Source of the DNA: Ferrigenium kumadai
GTDB taxonomy: Bacteria; Pseudomonadota; Gammaproteobacteria; Burkholderiales; Gallionellaceae
Length of the DNA stretch: 64,000 nt
Direction: 5' to 3'
NCBI RefSeq assembly: GCF_018324385.1
Contig: NZ_AP019536.1
Location: 1,488,001-1,552,000 of the forward strand
Below the pieces are notes generated by a model, which was given only the letters and a program-made list of their open reading frames with translations, did not search any database and was not told the DNA's origin. Shown here in pieces: positions 53,526 to 62,256 of the stretch. The number at the start of each line of letters is the position of its first letter. The stretch's first letter is position 1. The position numbers were made by a program, and so were the translations under genes.

Positions 53526-54131
53526 TCAACCCGCCATTTGTACTTGGATCTGTTTCAGTGTCGCCAGGATATGGCTCACCGCTTCTTCGATCTGGTTAGC
53601 CACCTGACGCAGCGTCACCACCATCGAACCACCATATACTGCTTCGATCTTGGCGCTGCGCGCCAGCGCATGGCCTGTGGCGCACAGTCTGAGTGTGCGA
53701 TCCACCTGAGCACCCACGGCCAGTTGCCGGTCGCGGATCATCCGGCCCGCTTCGTGCAATTCGTTCCCCTTGCGTGACAAAAGGTCCCCAAGCAGGCTTG
53801 CTGCCTGATCACCCTGGTTCGCGCGGTTCAGCAGCCATAGTATCCGGCGCTGTTTTTGCAGCCCTGCCGTATCCCGTACCACACCCGAAAAAGTCTCCAC
53901 CAGATTGAGCATTTCGCGATCCAGACTGCGGCTCAATGCGCGCAATTCGGAGGAGACCACACCGAAGCCGCGCGAGCCTTCGCCGGCGCTGTGTGCGGCC
54001 AGCATGGCATTCAGCGCCACCAGATTGACTTCGGCGGAGACCCGCAGGACTTCCTTGACGTGCTCGTTGGCGATCGCCATCCTTGTCAGCCCGTTGCTAG
54101 GGGCCGACGATGCTTCCAATTTAACTTCCAC
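53526..54131 (-). CDS. Small soluble chemoreceptor-like protein
   Basis: A 201-residue protein without a membrane segment; GTG start with GAGG seven bases before. Residues about 30-75 match the chemoreceptor signalling tip (EVNLVALNAMLAAHSAGEGS, then RGFGVVSSELRALSRSLD) which binds CheA and CheW. The remainder is helical, with a Cys/His-containing stretch in the middle. The usual long methylation helices are absent. Directly before the ODP-like gene, so the pair probably forms a cytoplasmic oxygen- or NO-responsive input. Whether it is methylated is doubtful. Confidence 0.75.
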   Translation of the reverse strand: MEVKLEASSAPSNGLTRMAIANEHVKEVLRVSAEVNLVALNAMLAAHSAGEGSRGFGVVSSELRALSRSLDREMLNLVETFSGVVRDTAGLQKQRRILWLLNRANQGDQAASLLGDLLSRKGNELHEAGRMIRDRQLAVGAQVDRTLRLCATGHALARSAKIEAVYGGSMVVTLRQVANQIEEAVSHILATLKQIQVQMAG

Positions 54132-54253
54132 GACTTTGCCTCACTCCTCGATACAGTTCGCATCGCTGTCCGCAATTCCATTTACAGATTGCGAATCAAT
54201 TTGTTTACGACTCGGGCGAATGCGAACGCCAGACCTCTTCTGATTATTATTCC

Positions 54254-55522
54254 CTAGAACGCGACCTCGATCCGCGCCCCTGCCACCCAGGCATCCTTCA
54301 GGGCCGGATCCATGTTGGGATTGCGGACGTATTGCACGGTCGGCTGCAAGGCAAACCAGCCATTGAGCTGTGCGCGGTAGGTGAGCTCGACGATGGTCTC
54401 CGCTGATTTAACGGCCACCGCGTTCTGCAGCCACTGTTGCAAGCGGTATTTGCCGCTGGAGTGGCTGGTGGTGACCGCGATGCCGGCAGTGTCACCGTCA
54501 CGGCCGTCGAACAGCCCCAGATAGCTCAGTCCGGCGCTGCCAGACCAGTCGACCTGCCAAGCATCCTTGTTGACGAAACCCACGCGAGCAAAACCCGCCA
54601 GCCCTTGAGCCGGGTCTCCCGGCTCGGCCATCAGTGTGCGCTCCGTGAGGACGTAACCGCCCCGATCGAAGCGCTGAACCGGGTTGCCAAAGGCATCGAC
54701 GTCGACGAGATCGTTGGCACGGGCGGTGTAGCGCCAAAGGCCGACGGCGGTCTTGTTGTACTGGCCTTCCGCCACTTCCGGGGTATAGCCGAACTCTGCC
54801 ACCGCGAGGGTGCCATCCCCCTTGCCCAGCCTGATCTGCGTCCCATGCGGATTATTGGGATCACCGGGCACGCCGTCGGTGACGGCGGCCTGCGCATAGT
54901 AGCCATCACCGGTGTATTTCAGGCGCACGCCCAGTGCGCCCATGGGAAATACTGGCGGGCCGTTGCGCCCAGTCTGGGCCATTTCGGCCGCCATACCATA
55001 GGGCGGCTGAAGGAACAGTCCGGAAACATCGTTAACGTAGAACTCGGAGTCGATAGCGTACAGGCCGCCCAGCAGTGAGAGCCTGTTGTCGGCGAAATTC
55101 TTCTGCATCCATGCCTGGAAGAACTGGCCGGTGCTGGTGACGGCTTCAATGTTGGTGATGCCGGCGAAGCTGCCGCTGTACGCATTGATGGACCGGTTCC
55201 CGTGCTGTACGTGATACTGGACGTAAGCACTGGTACCGTTCCAGCCCGCCAGCTTGTCCAGGTCCATACTGACCGCGGCTTCGCTGTTCATCAATACCAC
55301 CGCGCCTCGAGCGATACCCCCCGATGTGTTGGCCAACAGGTCGCTCTTGTGGGTGAGCTCGACGGTTACGCCCTTTTCGCACAGCCTGGAACGGCTACCG
55401 TCCCAATCGCCACTCAGAGTGGATTCGTTGAAGTTGGGGCAGGTATCCCCCACGGCATTTGCCGTGGCGCAAAGCAATGATGACGAAGCCGCTATGATGA
55501 TGCTGAAATAGATGCGATTCAT
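54254..55522 (-). CDS. OprB-family carbohydrate-selective porin
   Basis: A 422-residue outer-membrane protein with signal peptide (FSIIIAASSSLLCATANA). It has the OprB-type start (TLSGDWDGSRSRLCEKGVTV) and repeated beta-strand motifs (QAWMQKNFADNRLSLLGGLY, VFPMGALGVRLKYTGDGYYA) ending in an aromatic residue (ARIEVAF), the signal for outer-membrane insertion. Such porins let sugars or other small solutes pass. A porin inside a chemotaxis operon is unusual and might relate to sensing. Confidence 0.88.
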   Translation of the reverse strand: MNRIYFSIIIAASSSLLCATANAVGDTCPNFNESTLSGDWDGSRSRLCEKGVTVELTHKSDLLANTSGGIARGAVVLMNSEAAVSMDLDKLAGWNGTSAYVQYHVQHGNRSINAYSGSFAGITNIEAVTSTGQFFQAWMQKNFADNRLSLLGGLYAIDSEFYVNDVSGLFLQPPYGMAAEMAQTGRNGPPVFPMGALGVRLKYTGDGYYAQAAVTDGVPGDPNNPHGTQIRLGKGDGTLAVAEFGYTPEVAEGQYNKTAVGLWRYTARANDLVDVDAFGNPVQRFDRGGYVLTERTLMAEPGDPAQGLAGFARVGFVNKDAWQVDWSGSAGLSYLGLFDGRDGDTAGIAVTTSHSSGKYRLQQWLQNAVAVKSAETIVELTYRAQLNGWFALQPTVQYVRNPNMDPALKDAWVAGARIEVAF

Positions 55523-55638
55523 GATTTTTCTCGTTCAAATTCGTTCGGGATCTCTTTGCCACGCCTGGTACCAGCCACGGCTGACACAAGTATATGCGAC
55601 ATCGCTCCGGCAGCTGAGGATGCTGTCGTCGTTCAGAA

Positions 55639-55699
55639 CCCTGGCCTGAACTCTCACACGCTGAAAGATCAGGCCAGGGCCAACCGTTTCCGGTTGACC
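55639..55699 (-). terminator. Overlapping hairpins between the chemoreceptor and porin genes
   Basis: Right after the receptor stop there is a 9-bp stem GGCCAACCG/CGGTTGACC with a 4-base loop (55678-55699). An 11-bp inverted repeat CCCTGGCCTGA/TCAGGCCAGGG (55639-55649/55669-55679) shares its edge. The two stems touch and may be alternative folds, acting as terminator or attenuator ahead of the porin gene. U-runs are weak. Confidence 0.55.
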
Positions 55700-55713
55700 C
55701 CAGTTAGTGCTGC

Positions 55714-57342
55714 TTAGAACCGCTGGAAGTGGCTTTCGTCCACGTCGCCGGCCACCGGCATCGCCTTTGCCTTCACCGGCTTGGCGGCGGCGTACATCGG
55801 TATTACCTTGGCTTCCGAGCGTGCTGCGGAGACCACAGATGCGCTGTCGACCTTGAAGAAACCGACCAGCTGCTGCAGATTCTCCGCCTGGCTGCTCATC
55901 TCTTCTGCGGTCGCTGCCAGTTCCTCGGAGGAGCTGGCGTTCTGCTGCGTGATCTGGTTGAGCTGGTTCATCGCGGTGTTGATCTGGCCCACGCCGGACG
56001 ATTGCTCGTTCGACGCTGCCGCGATCTCCTGCACCAGGTCGGAGGTCTTGCCGATGCTGGGCACCATTTCGTCCAGCAGCTTGCCTGCACGTTCGGCCAG
56101 GCCCACGCTGCCCTTCGCCACTTCGCCGATCTCCTGCGCAGCCACCTGGCTGCGTTCCGCCAGCTTGCGCACTTCGGCTGCCACCACGGCGAAGCCCTTG
56201 CCGTGCTCGCCGGCACGCGCCGCTTCGATCGCCGCGTTCAGCGCCAGCAGGTTGGTCTGGTAGGCGATGTCGTCGATGATGCCAATCTTGTCGGCGATGC
56301 TCTTCATCGCGACAACGGTTTCCTTGACCGCCTGGCCTCCTTCGTTGGCTTGATTGGAAGCCGACTCCGCCATGCCGTTGGTGACCTTGGCGTTCTCGGC
56401 ATTCTGGTTGATCGAGGCGCTCATCTGCTCGACGGAGGCGCTAGTCTCTTCCACGCTCGCAGCCTGTTCGCTCGAAGCCTGGCTCATGCTCTGTGCAGTG
56501 GCCGACACCTCTTCCGATGCGCTCGACAACGCGTCGGCCGAGCTGCGCACTTCACCGATCACCTGAGAAAGCTTGTTAGTCATCTCCTGCATCGCAGACA
56601 GCAACTGGCCGGTCTCGTCCTTGCTCGTCACTTCGATCCGTGCCGTCAGATCGCCGTTGGCCAACTGGTTCGCCACGCCGACCGCCTCATTGATCGGCTT
56701 GGTGATGCTGCGCGTGATCCACCATGCGAAGGCGATCGCAATCGCGAAAGCTGCGAGGCCGAGAATCAGGATGAGCGTCTGGGTCTGTGTGGCGACCTTG
56801 TCCGCATCTTCTCCGGTCTTCTTCATCAGGTCGGACTGGAATGTGATCACATTGTTCATGGCTTCGATGTAGTCGCCTTGCGATTTGCGCATCACATTGA
56901 TCATCAGGCTGACCGCCTCGTCGCGCTTGCCGGCCTTCTGCAGCTCGAGGAACTTGTCCTGGTCATCGACGAAGTTCTTGCGCGCTTCCATCGCCTTGTC
57001 GAGTACTTTCTGCCCCTCTTCCGAAGTGATCAATTTGTCCAGTTTGTCGAAGCCCTCAGCGATCTGCTTGCGCGCCTCTTCCACGCGCTGGAGTTCTTTC
57101 TGCACATCATCCGGCTGGGTCACCAGCACCGAGTTGCGCAAGGCGCGCGCAATCACGTTGATATCGGCAATGATGTCGTTGGCAATGACCGTCTTGGGAA
57201 ATTTGTCATGGATCAAATCGTCGATCTCTGTACTGATCTGTCCGACCCGGAGATAGGAAACCACCGAGATGACTGCCAGCAGGATCAACACCAGGGCGAA
57301 ACCGATCCCCAACCGCATACCTATTTTCAAGTTCTTGAACAT
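55714..57342 (-). CDS. Methyl-accepting chemotaxis protein (4HB type)
   Basis: A 542-residue receptor; the ATG at 57342 follows GAGGGG. Two membrane helices ([20 protein letters not shown] and [18 protein letters not shown]) flank a periplasmic four-helix-bundle domain of about 150 residues. A HAMP linker and the cytoplasmic coiled coil follow, with the tip [20 protein letters not shown] and [16 protein letters not shown]. The C-terminus (DESHFQRF) lacks an NWETF-type CheR tether. Encoded right after cheW. Confidence 0.95.
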   Translation of the reverse strand: MFKNLKIGMRLGIGFALVLILLAVISVVSYLRVGQISTEIDDLIHDKFPKTVIANDIIADINVIARALRNSVLVTQPDDVQKELQRVEEARKQIAEGFDKLDKLITSEEGQKVLDKAMEARKNFVDDQDKFLELQKAGKRDEAVSLMINVMRKSQGDYIEAMNNVITFQSDLMKKTGEDADKVATQTQTLILILGLAAFAIAIAFAWWITRSITKPINEAVGVANQLANGDLTARIEVTSKDETGQLLSAMQEMTNKLSQVIGEVRSSADALSSASEEVSATAQSMSQASSEQAASVEETSASVEQMSASINQNAENAKVTNGMAESASNQANEGGQAVKETVVAMKSIADKIGIIDDIAYQTNLLALNAAIEAARAGEHGKGFAVVAAEVRKLAERSQVAAQEIGEVAKGSVGLAERAGKLLDEMVPSIGKTSDLVQEIAAASNEQSSGVGQINTAMNQLNQITQQNASSSEELAATAEEMSSQAENLQQLVGFFKVDSASVVSAARSEAKVIPMYAAAKPVKAKAMPVAGDVDESHFQRF

Positions 57343-57375
57343 TTCACACCCCTCTTCAAAAAATATTAACAACCG

Positions 57376-57930
57376 TTACTGAATCGCGACCCGTCCGGCA
57401 TCGGCCTGATGGCCCTGTCCGGCGACGGATGCCAGCGTGGATATCTCTTCCACCGACAGGACCTTGCCCACATCGAGCAGGATCACGAACTTGCCGTTGA
57501 CCTTGCCCATGCCATGGATGAAATCGGTGCGTATCTTGGCGCCGAAGGCGGGCGGCGGTTCGATCTCGGTCGCAGGAATCTCCAGCACCTCGCTCACCGC
57601 ATCCACCACCACACCGATGTCCTGCTTCTCTTCGCCGCTCGGCACCTCGATGATGACGATGCAAGTGCGCCGCGTGACCTGCGTTTCGCCGCGACCGAAG
57701 CGTGCGCCGAGATCGACCACCGGCACCACCGCGCCGCGCAGGTTGATCACTCCGCGGATGAAATTTGGCATCATCGGCACTTCGGTCAAGTGGCCGTACT
57801 CGATGATCTCTTTCACGCTCAGCGTGCCGACTGCGAACATCTCGCTGCCCAGCGCGAAGGTCAGGAACTGCTGTATCTCCGCCAACTTGGCCACTGCGGT
57901 CGGTCTTTCTGTTGTTACCAATGCATTCAT
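57376..57930 (-). CDS. cheW: Chemotaxis coupling protein CheW
   Basis: A 184-residue adaptor; the ATG at 57930 is best spaced from GGAGG (57933 is the alternative). It shows the CheW fold: FLTFALGSEMFAVGTLSVKE, PNFIRGVINLRGAVVPVVDL, ARFGRGETQVTRRTCIVIIE and VVDAVSEVLEIPATEIEPPP. It bridges receptors and CheA. Position between cheA and a receptor gene is typical. Confidence 0.95.
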   Translation of the reverse strand: MNALVTTERPTAVAKLAEIQQFLTFALGSEMFAVGTLSVKEIIEYGHLTEVPMMPNFIRGVINLRGAVVPVVDLGARFGRGETQVTRRTCIVIIEVPSGEEKQDIGVVVDAVSEVLEIPATEIEPPPAFGAKIRTDFIHGMGKVNGKFVILLDVGKVLSVEEISTLASVAGQGHQADAGRVAIQ

Positions 57931-57968
57931 CATTTCCTCCTGAAAATATTCCTATCGCCGCTTCCTCA

Positions 57969-60137
57969 TCATGCCTCGAACATGCTGCGTTCGCCCTTGG
58001 ACGAGACCTGCTGCACCAGGCGCGGCACGTCGAGGATCAGCGCCACTTCACCGCTGCCCAGGATGGTGGAGCCGCCGATGCCGTTGATATGGCTGAAGAT
58101 GCGTCCCAGCGGCTTGATGACCGTCTGGAATTCGCCTTGCAGGGTGTCCACCACCAGACCGGCACGGGCGTTGCCGTACTGCACCACCACGACGTTCTCG
58201 CGCCGCACCCGGTCGCCCTCGATATCGAACTGGTCGCGCAGGCGCAGGTAAGGCAGCACCTGGCCGCGCAGCGACAGGTAATTGCGCTCCCCGGCGGCGC
58301 TGCGGTCTTCGTCGGAGAGTTCGATGCACTCCACCACCAGGTCGAGCGGTATGACGAACGAGGACTTGCCGACGCTGACCAGGAAGCCGTCGATGATCGC
58401 CAGCGTCAGCGGCAGGCGGATGCTCACCGTAGTGCCCTGCCCTTCCACGCTGTCGAGATCCACAGTGCCGCGCAGCGCCATGATGTTGCGCTTGACTACG
58501 TCCATGCCGACGCCGCGTCCCGACAGGTTGCTGATCGCATCGGCGGTGGAAAAGCCTGGCTCGAAGATCAGGTTGAAGATCTCCTTGTCGCTCAAGTTCG
58601 CATCCGGTTGCACCAGGCCGCGCTCGATGGCCTTCATCAGGATCCTGTCCTTCTTCAGTCCGCCGCCGTCGTCGATGACTTCGATGACGATGCTGCCGGA
58701 ATCGTGGTAGGCATTGAGCTTGAGCGAACCGTGCGCCGGCTTGCCGTTAGCCACGCGCACCTCGGCTGGCTCGATGCCATGGTCCATTGAATTGCGCACC
58801 AGGTGGGTCAGCGGGTCTCCGATCTTCTCCACCACAGTCTTGTCCAGTTCGGTTTCGGCGCCGCTGATCTCGAGGCGGATGTCCTTGCCAAGTTCCTTGC
58901 TGACGTCGCGCACCACGCGCTGGAAACGGTTGAAGGTTCCGCCGATCTGCACCATGCGCAGGGTGAGCGCGGAGTCACGCACCTCTTCCACCAGCCGCGA
59001 CATGGTGGCAGTCGCTTCCTGCAGTTCGGGAATGCCTGAACGTTGCGCGGCCAGGCTGGCGCCAGCGCCGGCGATGGTCAGTTCGCCGACCAGGTTGATG
59101 AGCTGATCCAGCTTTTCCGCATCCACGCGGATCAGACTGGCCTCGGCGCTCTTGCTCTCCTTGACCTGTTTCTGTTTCTCCAGCGCGGCTTCCACCACCG
59201 TCGCCTGCACGATGTGTTTCTCGACCAGAACTTCACCGATCGGACGCGGCGGATGCTCGCTGTTTTGCGCCTGCTCGCGCAGGGTATTCTCCAATTCGGC
59301 CCGTGTGAGCGTGCCGCACTTGACCAGGATCTCCCCGAGGCGCATTTCCTGTTCCGGCAGATCCTGGATCAGTTTCAGGTATTCGTATGCCTTGCTATGC
59401 GGCGGCATAATCGCGATCTGGCTGTCTTCGCGCACGAATTCGAACACGCCTTCGATGGCCGCCTTGTCCGCGTTGCTCTGGAAGCTGATCTCGAAGCCGA
59501 GATAGCAGGATTCCGGATCGATCTCCGACAGCGCAGGAATGGCCTCGGTCAGCGTGACGACATTGACGATCTCCCCCAGTGTCTCCAGGTAGCGGATGAA
59601 CGCCAGCGGGTCCATGCCGTTGCACAACAGGTCCGGGCCGAAACGCAAAGAGATGTGCCAGTTATCCGTGGCAACCCTGCCGCCGCCTTCCTTCTCGAAC
59701 TTATGCTCGTGCTCCACCGGCATGCCTGCCGGTTTCGCCTCGGCCTGGTGGCCGAGATAGGCGTTGAGCCGCGTAATCAGTTCGCCTCCGTGCTGGTTGG
59801 TGGCATCGCCTGGCTCTTCGCCTTCGGCGGCGTGATCGACCAGCACGCCGATATGGTCGCGAGATTCCAGCAACAATGCAATCAGGTCGGCGTCGACCCG
59901 CAATTCCCCGCTGCGCACCTTGTCCAGCACGCTTTCAGCCACATGGGTGAAGGCCACGACGTATTCCAGCCCGAACAGGCCGGCCGAGCCCTTGATGGTG
60001 TGGGCCGCGCGAAAGATCGCATTGACGACCTCCGCATCGTCCGGTTCCTGCTCGATGCGCAGCAACGCCTCCTCCATCTGCTCCAGCAGTTCGCGGCTTT
60101 CGATGATGAATGTTTTGAGTGCTTCGTCCAGATTCAT
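57969..60137 (-). CDS. cheA: Chemotaxis histidine kinase CheA with MshEN-like tandem motif
   Basis: A 722-residue kinase; the ATG at 60137 follows GAGG. Hpt domain with phosphoacceptor His46 (RAAHTIKGSAGLFG). A P2-like ferredoxin fold covers about 160-245. At 266-289 and about 299-322 are two 24-residue motifs (RLGEILVKCGTLTRAELENT..., then PIGEVLVEKHIVQATVVEAA...) resembling MshEN cyclic-di-GMP-binding motifs. Dimerisation (LINLVGELTIAGAGAS), ATPase (HLVRNSMDHGIE, SGRGVGMDVVKRNIMALRGT) and CheW-like (VIPLDLVVECIELSDEDR) domains follow. Confidence 0.95.
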   Translation of the reverse strand: MNLDEALKTFIIESRELLEQMEEALLRIEQEPDDAEVVNAIFRAAHTIKGSAGLFGLEYVVAFTHVAESVLDKVRSGELRVDADLIALLLESRDHIGVLVDHAAEGEEPGDATNQHGGELITRLNAYLGHQAEAKPAGMPVEHEHKFEKEGGGRVATDNWHISLRFGPDLLCNGMDPLAFIRYLETLGEIVNVVTLTEAIPALSEIDPESCYLGFEISFQSNADKAAIEGVFEFVREDSQIAIMPPHSKAYEYLKLIQDLPEQEMRLGEILVKCGTLTRAELENTLREQAQNSEHPPRPIGEVLVEKHIVQATVVEAALEKQKQVKESKSAEASLIRVDAEKLDQLINLVGELTIAGAGASLAAQRSGIPELQEATATMSRLVEEVRDSALTLRMVQIGGTFNRFQRVVRDVSKELGKDIRLEISGAETELDKTVVEKIGDPLTHLVRNSMDHGIEPAEVRVANGKPAHGSLKLNAYHDSGSIVIEVIDDGGGLKKDRILMKAIERGLVQPDANLSDKEIFNLIFEPGFSTADAISNLSGRGVGMDVVKRNIMALRGTVDLDSVEGQGTTVSIRLPLTLAIIDGFLVSVGKSSFVIPLDLVVECIELSDEDRSAAGERNYLSLRGQVLPYLRLRDQFDIEGDRVRRENVVVVQYGNARAGLVVDTLQGEFQTVIKPLGRIFSHINGIGGSTILGSGEVALILDVPRLVQQVSSKGERSMFEA

Positions 60138-60147
60138 GACACTTACC

Positions 60148-60471
60148 TCAAGACGCATGAGAGGAAATGATGATCTGGTCGCCGAAAAAACCGCCCAGGT
60201 CGCACAAGTCCAGCATGTCCAGCACCGGTTTGCTGTGTCCGGTAAAGCGCAGTTCCTTGCCGCGCAGGATCGCTTCCAGCTTGGCCGCCACCATGAGTTG
60301 CACCCCTGCGGAATCGATCTCGGTGACATGCGACAGGTCGACCTCGATCTCCTGTGCCCGCGCTATTTCCGGCAGCATGGCCGCCTTCAGTTCGGCGGCG
60401 CGGAAGATCGTCATTTCCCCCTCGACCGCAAACTGCACTGCATTCCCATCGGTTTTTTCGTTGCCTGACAT
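60148..60471 (-). CDS. STAS-domain protein in the chemotaxis operon
   Basis: A 107-residue protein with a STAS fold: VQFAVEGEMTIFRAAELKAA, then IEVDLSHVTEIDSAGVQLMV, where the Ser in DSAG is the position phosphorylated in anti-sigma-factor antagonists. Between cheY and cheA. STAS proteins occur in some chemotaxis operons, where they may bind the kinase or a phosphatase. No partner kinase of the SpoIIAB type is seen. Confidence 0.88.
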   Translation of the reverse strand: MSGNEKTDGNAVQFAVEGEMTIFRAAELKAAMLPEIARAQEIEVDLSHVTEIDSAGVQLMVAAKLEAILRGKELRFTGHSKPVLDMLDLCDLGGFFGDQIIISSHAS

Positions 60472-60501
60472 GACGACTCTCCTTGAGCTTCAGGTATTCG
60501 G

Positions 60502-60870
60502 TTATGGAAGAACCAGCTTGGAAACGGCCGCCAGCATCTGAGCGGGCTGGAATGGCTTGACCACCCAAGCCTTGGCGCCGGCAGCCTGGCCGGCCTGCTT
60601 CTTGTCCTCGCCAGCTTCGGTGGTCAGCATGATCACGGGTGTGAACTTGTATTCCGCCTTTTGCTTCGCTTCCTTGACGAAAGTGATGCCATCCATGTTG
60701 GGCATGTTCACGTCGCTGATGATGAGGTGGATCTTCTGTCCGGTGAGCTTGCCCAGCGCATCCTTGCCGTCGCATGCCTCGAGCACGTCGTAACCCGCCC
60801 CCTTCAGCGCGATGCCCACCACCTGACGCAGCGATGCCGAGTCGTCCACTACCATGATTGTCTTAGCCAT
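60502..60870 (-). CDS. cheY: Chemotaxis response regulator CheY
   Basis: A 122-residue single-domain receiver with acidic pair in VVDDSASLRQVVG, phosphoacceptor Asp in LIISDVNMPNMDGITF, Thr/Thr in MLTTEAGED and Lys in WVVKPFQP. AGGAG precedes the ATG. It should carry the signal to the flagellar or other motor. It is 9 bases after the upstream receptor gene. Confidence 0.95.
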   Translation of the reverse strand: MAKTIMVVDDSASLRQVVGIALKGAGYDVLEACDGKDALGKLTGQKIHLIISDVNMPNMDGITFVKEAKQKAEYKFTPVIMLTTEAGEDKKQAGQAAGAKAWVVKPFQPAQMLAAVSKLVLP

Positions 60871-60879
60871 ATTGTTCTC

Positions 60880-62091
60880 CTAGAAAAAAGTGATTTCGTC
60901 CGATTTGCTTGCTGCACCAGAACTTCCGCCGCCATGAACCGCATGCTGTTCTGGCATGGTGTAGGTGCGCGACAGTTCTTCCAGCCAGGCACTAACGTCG
61001 ATCGGGCCGAAAAGGCGGCCTGCCGCCAGTTCCTGTTCGTGCATTTCCAGATGTTTCTCCAGCTTTTCGAGATCGTTGCGTACGTGCATCAGCATCTGGC
61101 TGACGCGATCCTGGAATTGCAGCGCGACCAGCACCTCGGCGATCTCGCTGCCGATAGCCTGGCTCTCCTGGCGCAGCACCTCGGTGGAATCGGAAAGCCC
61201 GGAAGTGGCGGTGTGGAACTGTGCGAGCACCTGCTCGATCACCCGCTCTGAATTGACCACCATTTCTTCGTCCTGGCGGGCATATTGCTCGGAAGCTCGC
61301 AGCGTCGCAGCGATGGCGTTGTTCACCGTCTCGACGGTCTCGCTGATCTTCTTGCCGGTCTCGCCCGACAGATTGGAAAGTTTGCGCACCTCGTCGGCGA
61401 CGACGGCGAATCCGCGTCCGACTTCACCCGCGCGCGCCGCCTCGATGGCGGCATTCAACGCCAGCAGGTTGGTCTGGCTGGCGATATCGCCGACGTCCTG
61501 GGCCATGCTCTTCAATGCATCCGTGAGGTGAGACAGCGACTGGATCTCCTTCAGCATCACCGATTTCACCTCAAGCGCGGCGCGCAGCGAGGCGATGATG
61601 GAATTGAGATCGGCTTGGCTGTCTTTGAGCAACGCGACCAGGCCGCCACCATCGCCGCCCGCACCCGCCGTGTTCTGCGAGGTGGCGACCGCGGCCTCGA
61701 GGCGCTGGGACAGATTGGCGAAGCGTATCGTCAGGTCGGTGATCGCCTCCTCGGTGTTGCCGCGCGCCATCTCGATCTGGCGGGACCAGATCGGCAGGAC
61801 ATCGACGCACAGATCATCCAGCCCGTTGATGGCCTTTGCCTTCTCTTCGCGCAAGTCGGTCTCCAGCTTCGCGCGAACCTCGTCCACCGCAGCCTGTACA
61901 GTTTGTCGGCAGTGCGAGGCGGAAACCCTGGCCGCAACAGCGGCCGCCACCGCCAGCAACGCGGCACAGCCAAGCGCAAAGGGCTGGGTTCCGCCCACGG
62001 CGAAGATACCCGCGACACCCGCCACCCCCAATATGACCGATGGCATCGCCACCGTCATATCCTTTGCCCCCGCCATCGGTTTACCACCCAT
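60880..62091 (-). CDS. Membrane chemoreceptor-like protein with EITFF tail
   Basis: A 403-residue protein; GGAGG six bases before the ATG. Two close hydrophobic helices near residues 15-55 anchor it with little or no periplasmic part. A coiled coil leads to the signalling tip ([20 protein letters not shown], then [18 protein letters not shown]). After residue 290 a helical C-terminal region ([20 protein letters not shown]) precedes a flexible tail ending DEITFF, perhaps a docking peptide. First gene of the chemotaxis operon, under the element at 62195. Confidence 0.9.
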   Translation of the reverse strand: MGGKPMAGAKDMTVAMPSVILGVAGVAGIFAVGGTQPFALGCAALLAVAAAVAARVSASHCRQTVQAAVDEVRAKLETDLREEKAKAINGLDDLCVDVLPIWSRQIEMARGNTEEAITDLTIRFANLSQRLEAAVATSQNTAGAGGDGGGLVALLKDSQADLNSIIASLRAALEVKSVMLKEIQSLSHLTDALKSMAQDVGDIASQTNLLALNAAIEAARAGEVGRGFAVVADEVRKLSNLSGETGKKISETVETVNNAIAATLRASEQYARQDEEMVVNSERVIEQVLAQFHTATSGLSDSTEVLRQESQAIGSEIAEVLVALQFQDRVSQMLMHVRNDLEKLEKHLEMHEQELAAGRLFGPIDVSAWLEELSRTYTMPEQHAVHGGGSSGAASKSDEITFF

Positions 62092-62194
62092 CCCTTACCT
62101 CCACGTATTTTCTGGATCTGCTTCGACCAGTAAGCGGCCTCGCAGCTATCGATTTGTCAGTGATGACATGATGAACGCCCGACGACTGGAAAAA

Positions 62195-62256
62195 TATCAG
62201 GCAATCTTGATTTTCGCGTAGGGAGCGGAGAAAGGCGGGGTGAGGATATCCCTACA
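62195..62256 (-). promoter_or_regulatory. Conserved ~62-bp element upstream of the chemotaxis operon
   Basis: Shares about three quarters of its positions with 63492-63552 when one gap is allowed. Common blocks: TATCAGG, TTGATTTTC, GTAGGGA, CGG, AGGAT and CCCTAC. GTAGGG and CCCTAC make an inverted pair about 30 bases apart. It begins about 104 bases before the receptor start. Probable binding site of a shared regulator or a shared promoter. Confidence 0.5.

Noticed and set aside
55729..57369. A 546-codon plus-strand frame opposite the chemoreceptor gene
   Set aside because: It is the reverse of a heptad-rich receptor; His/Asp/Leu-rich composition and lack of a start context mark it as a shadow.
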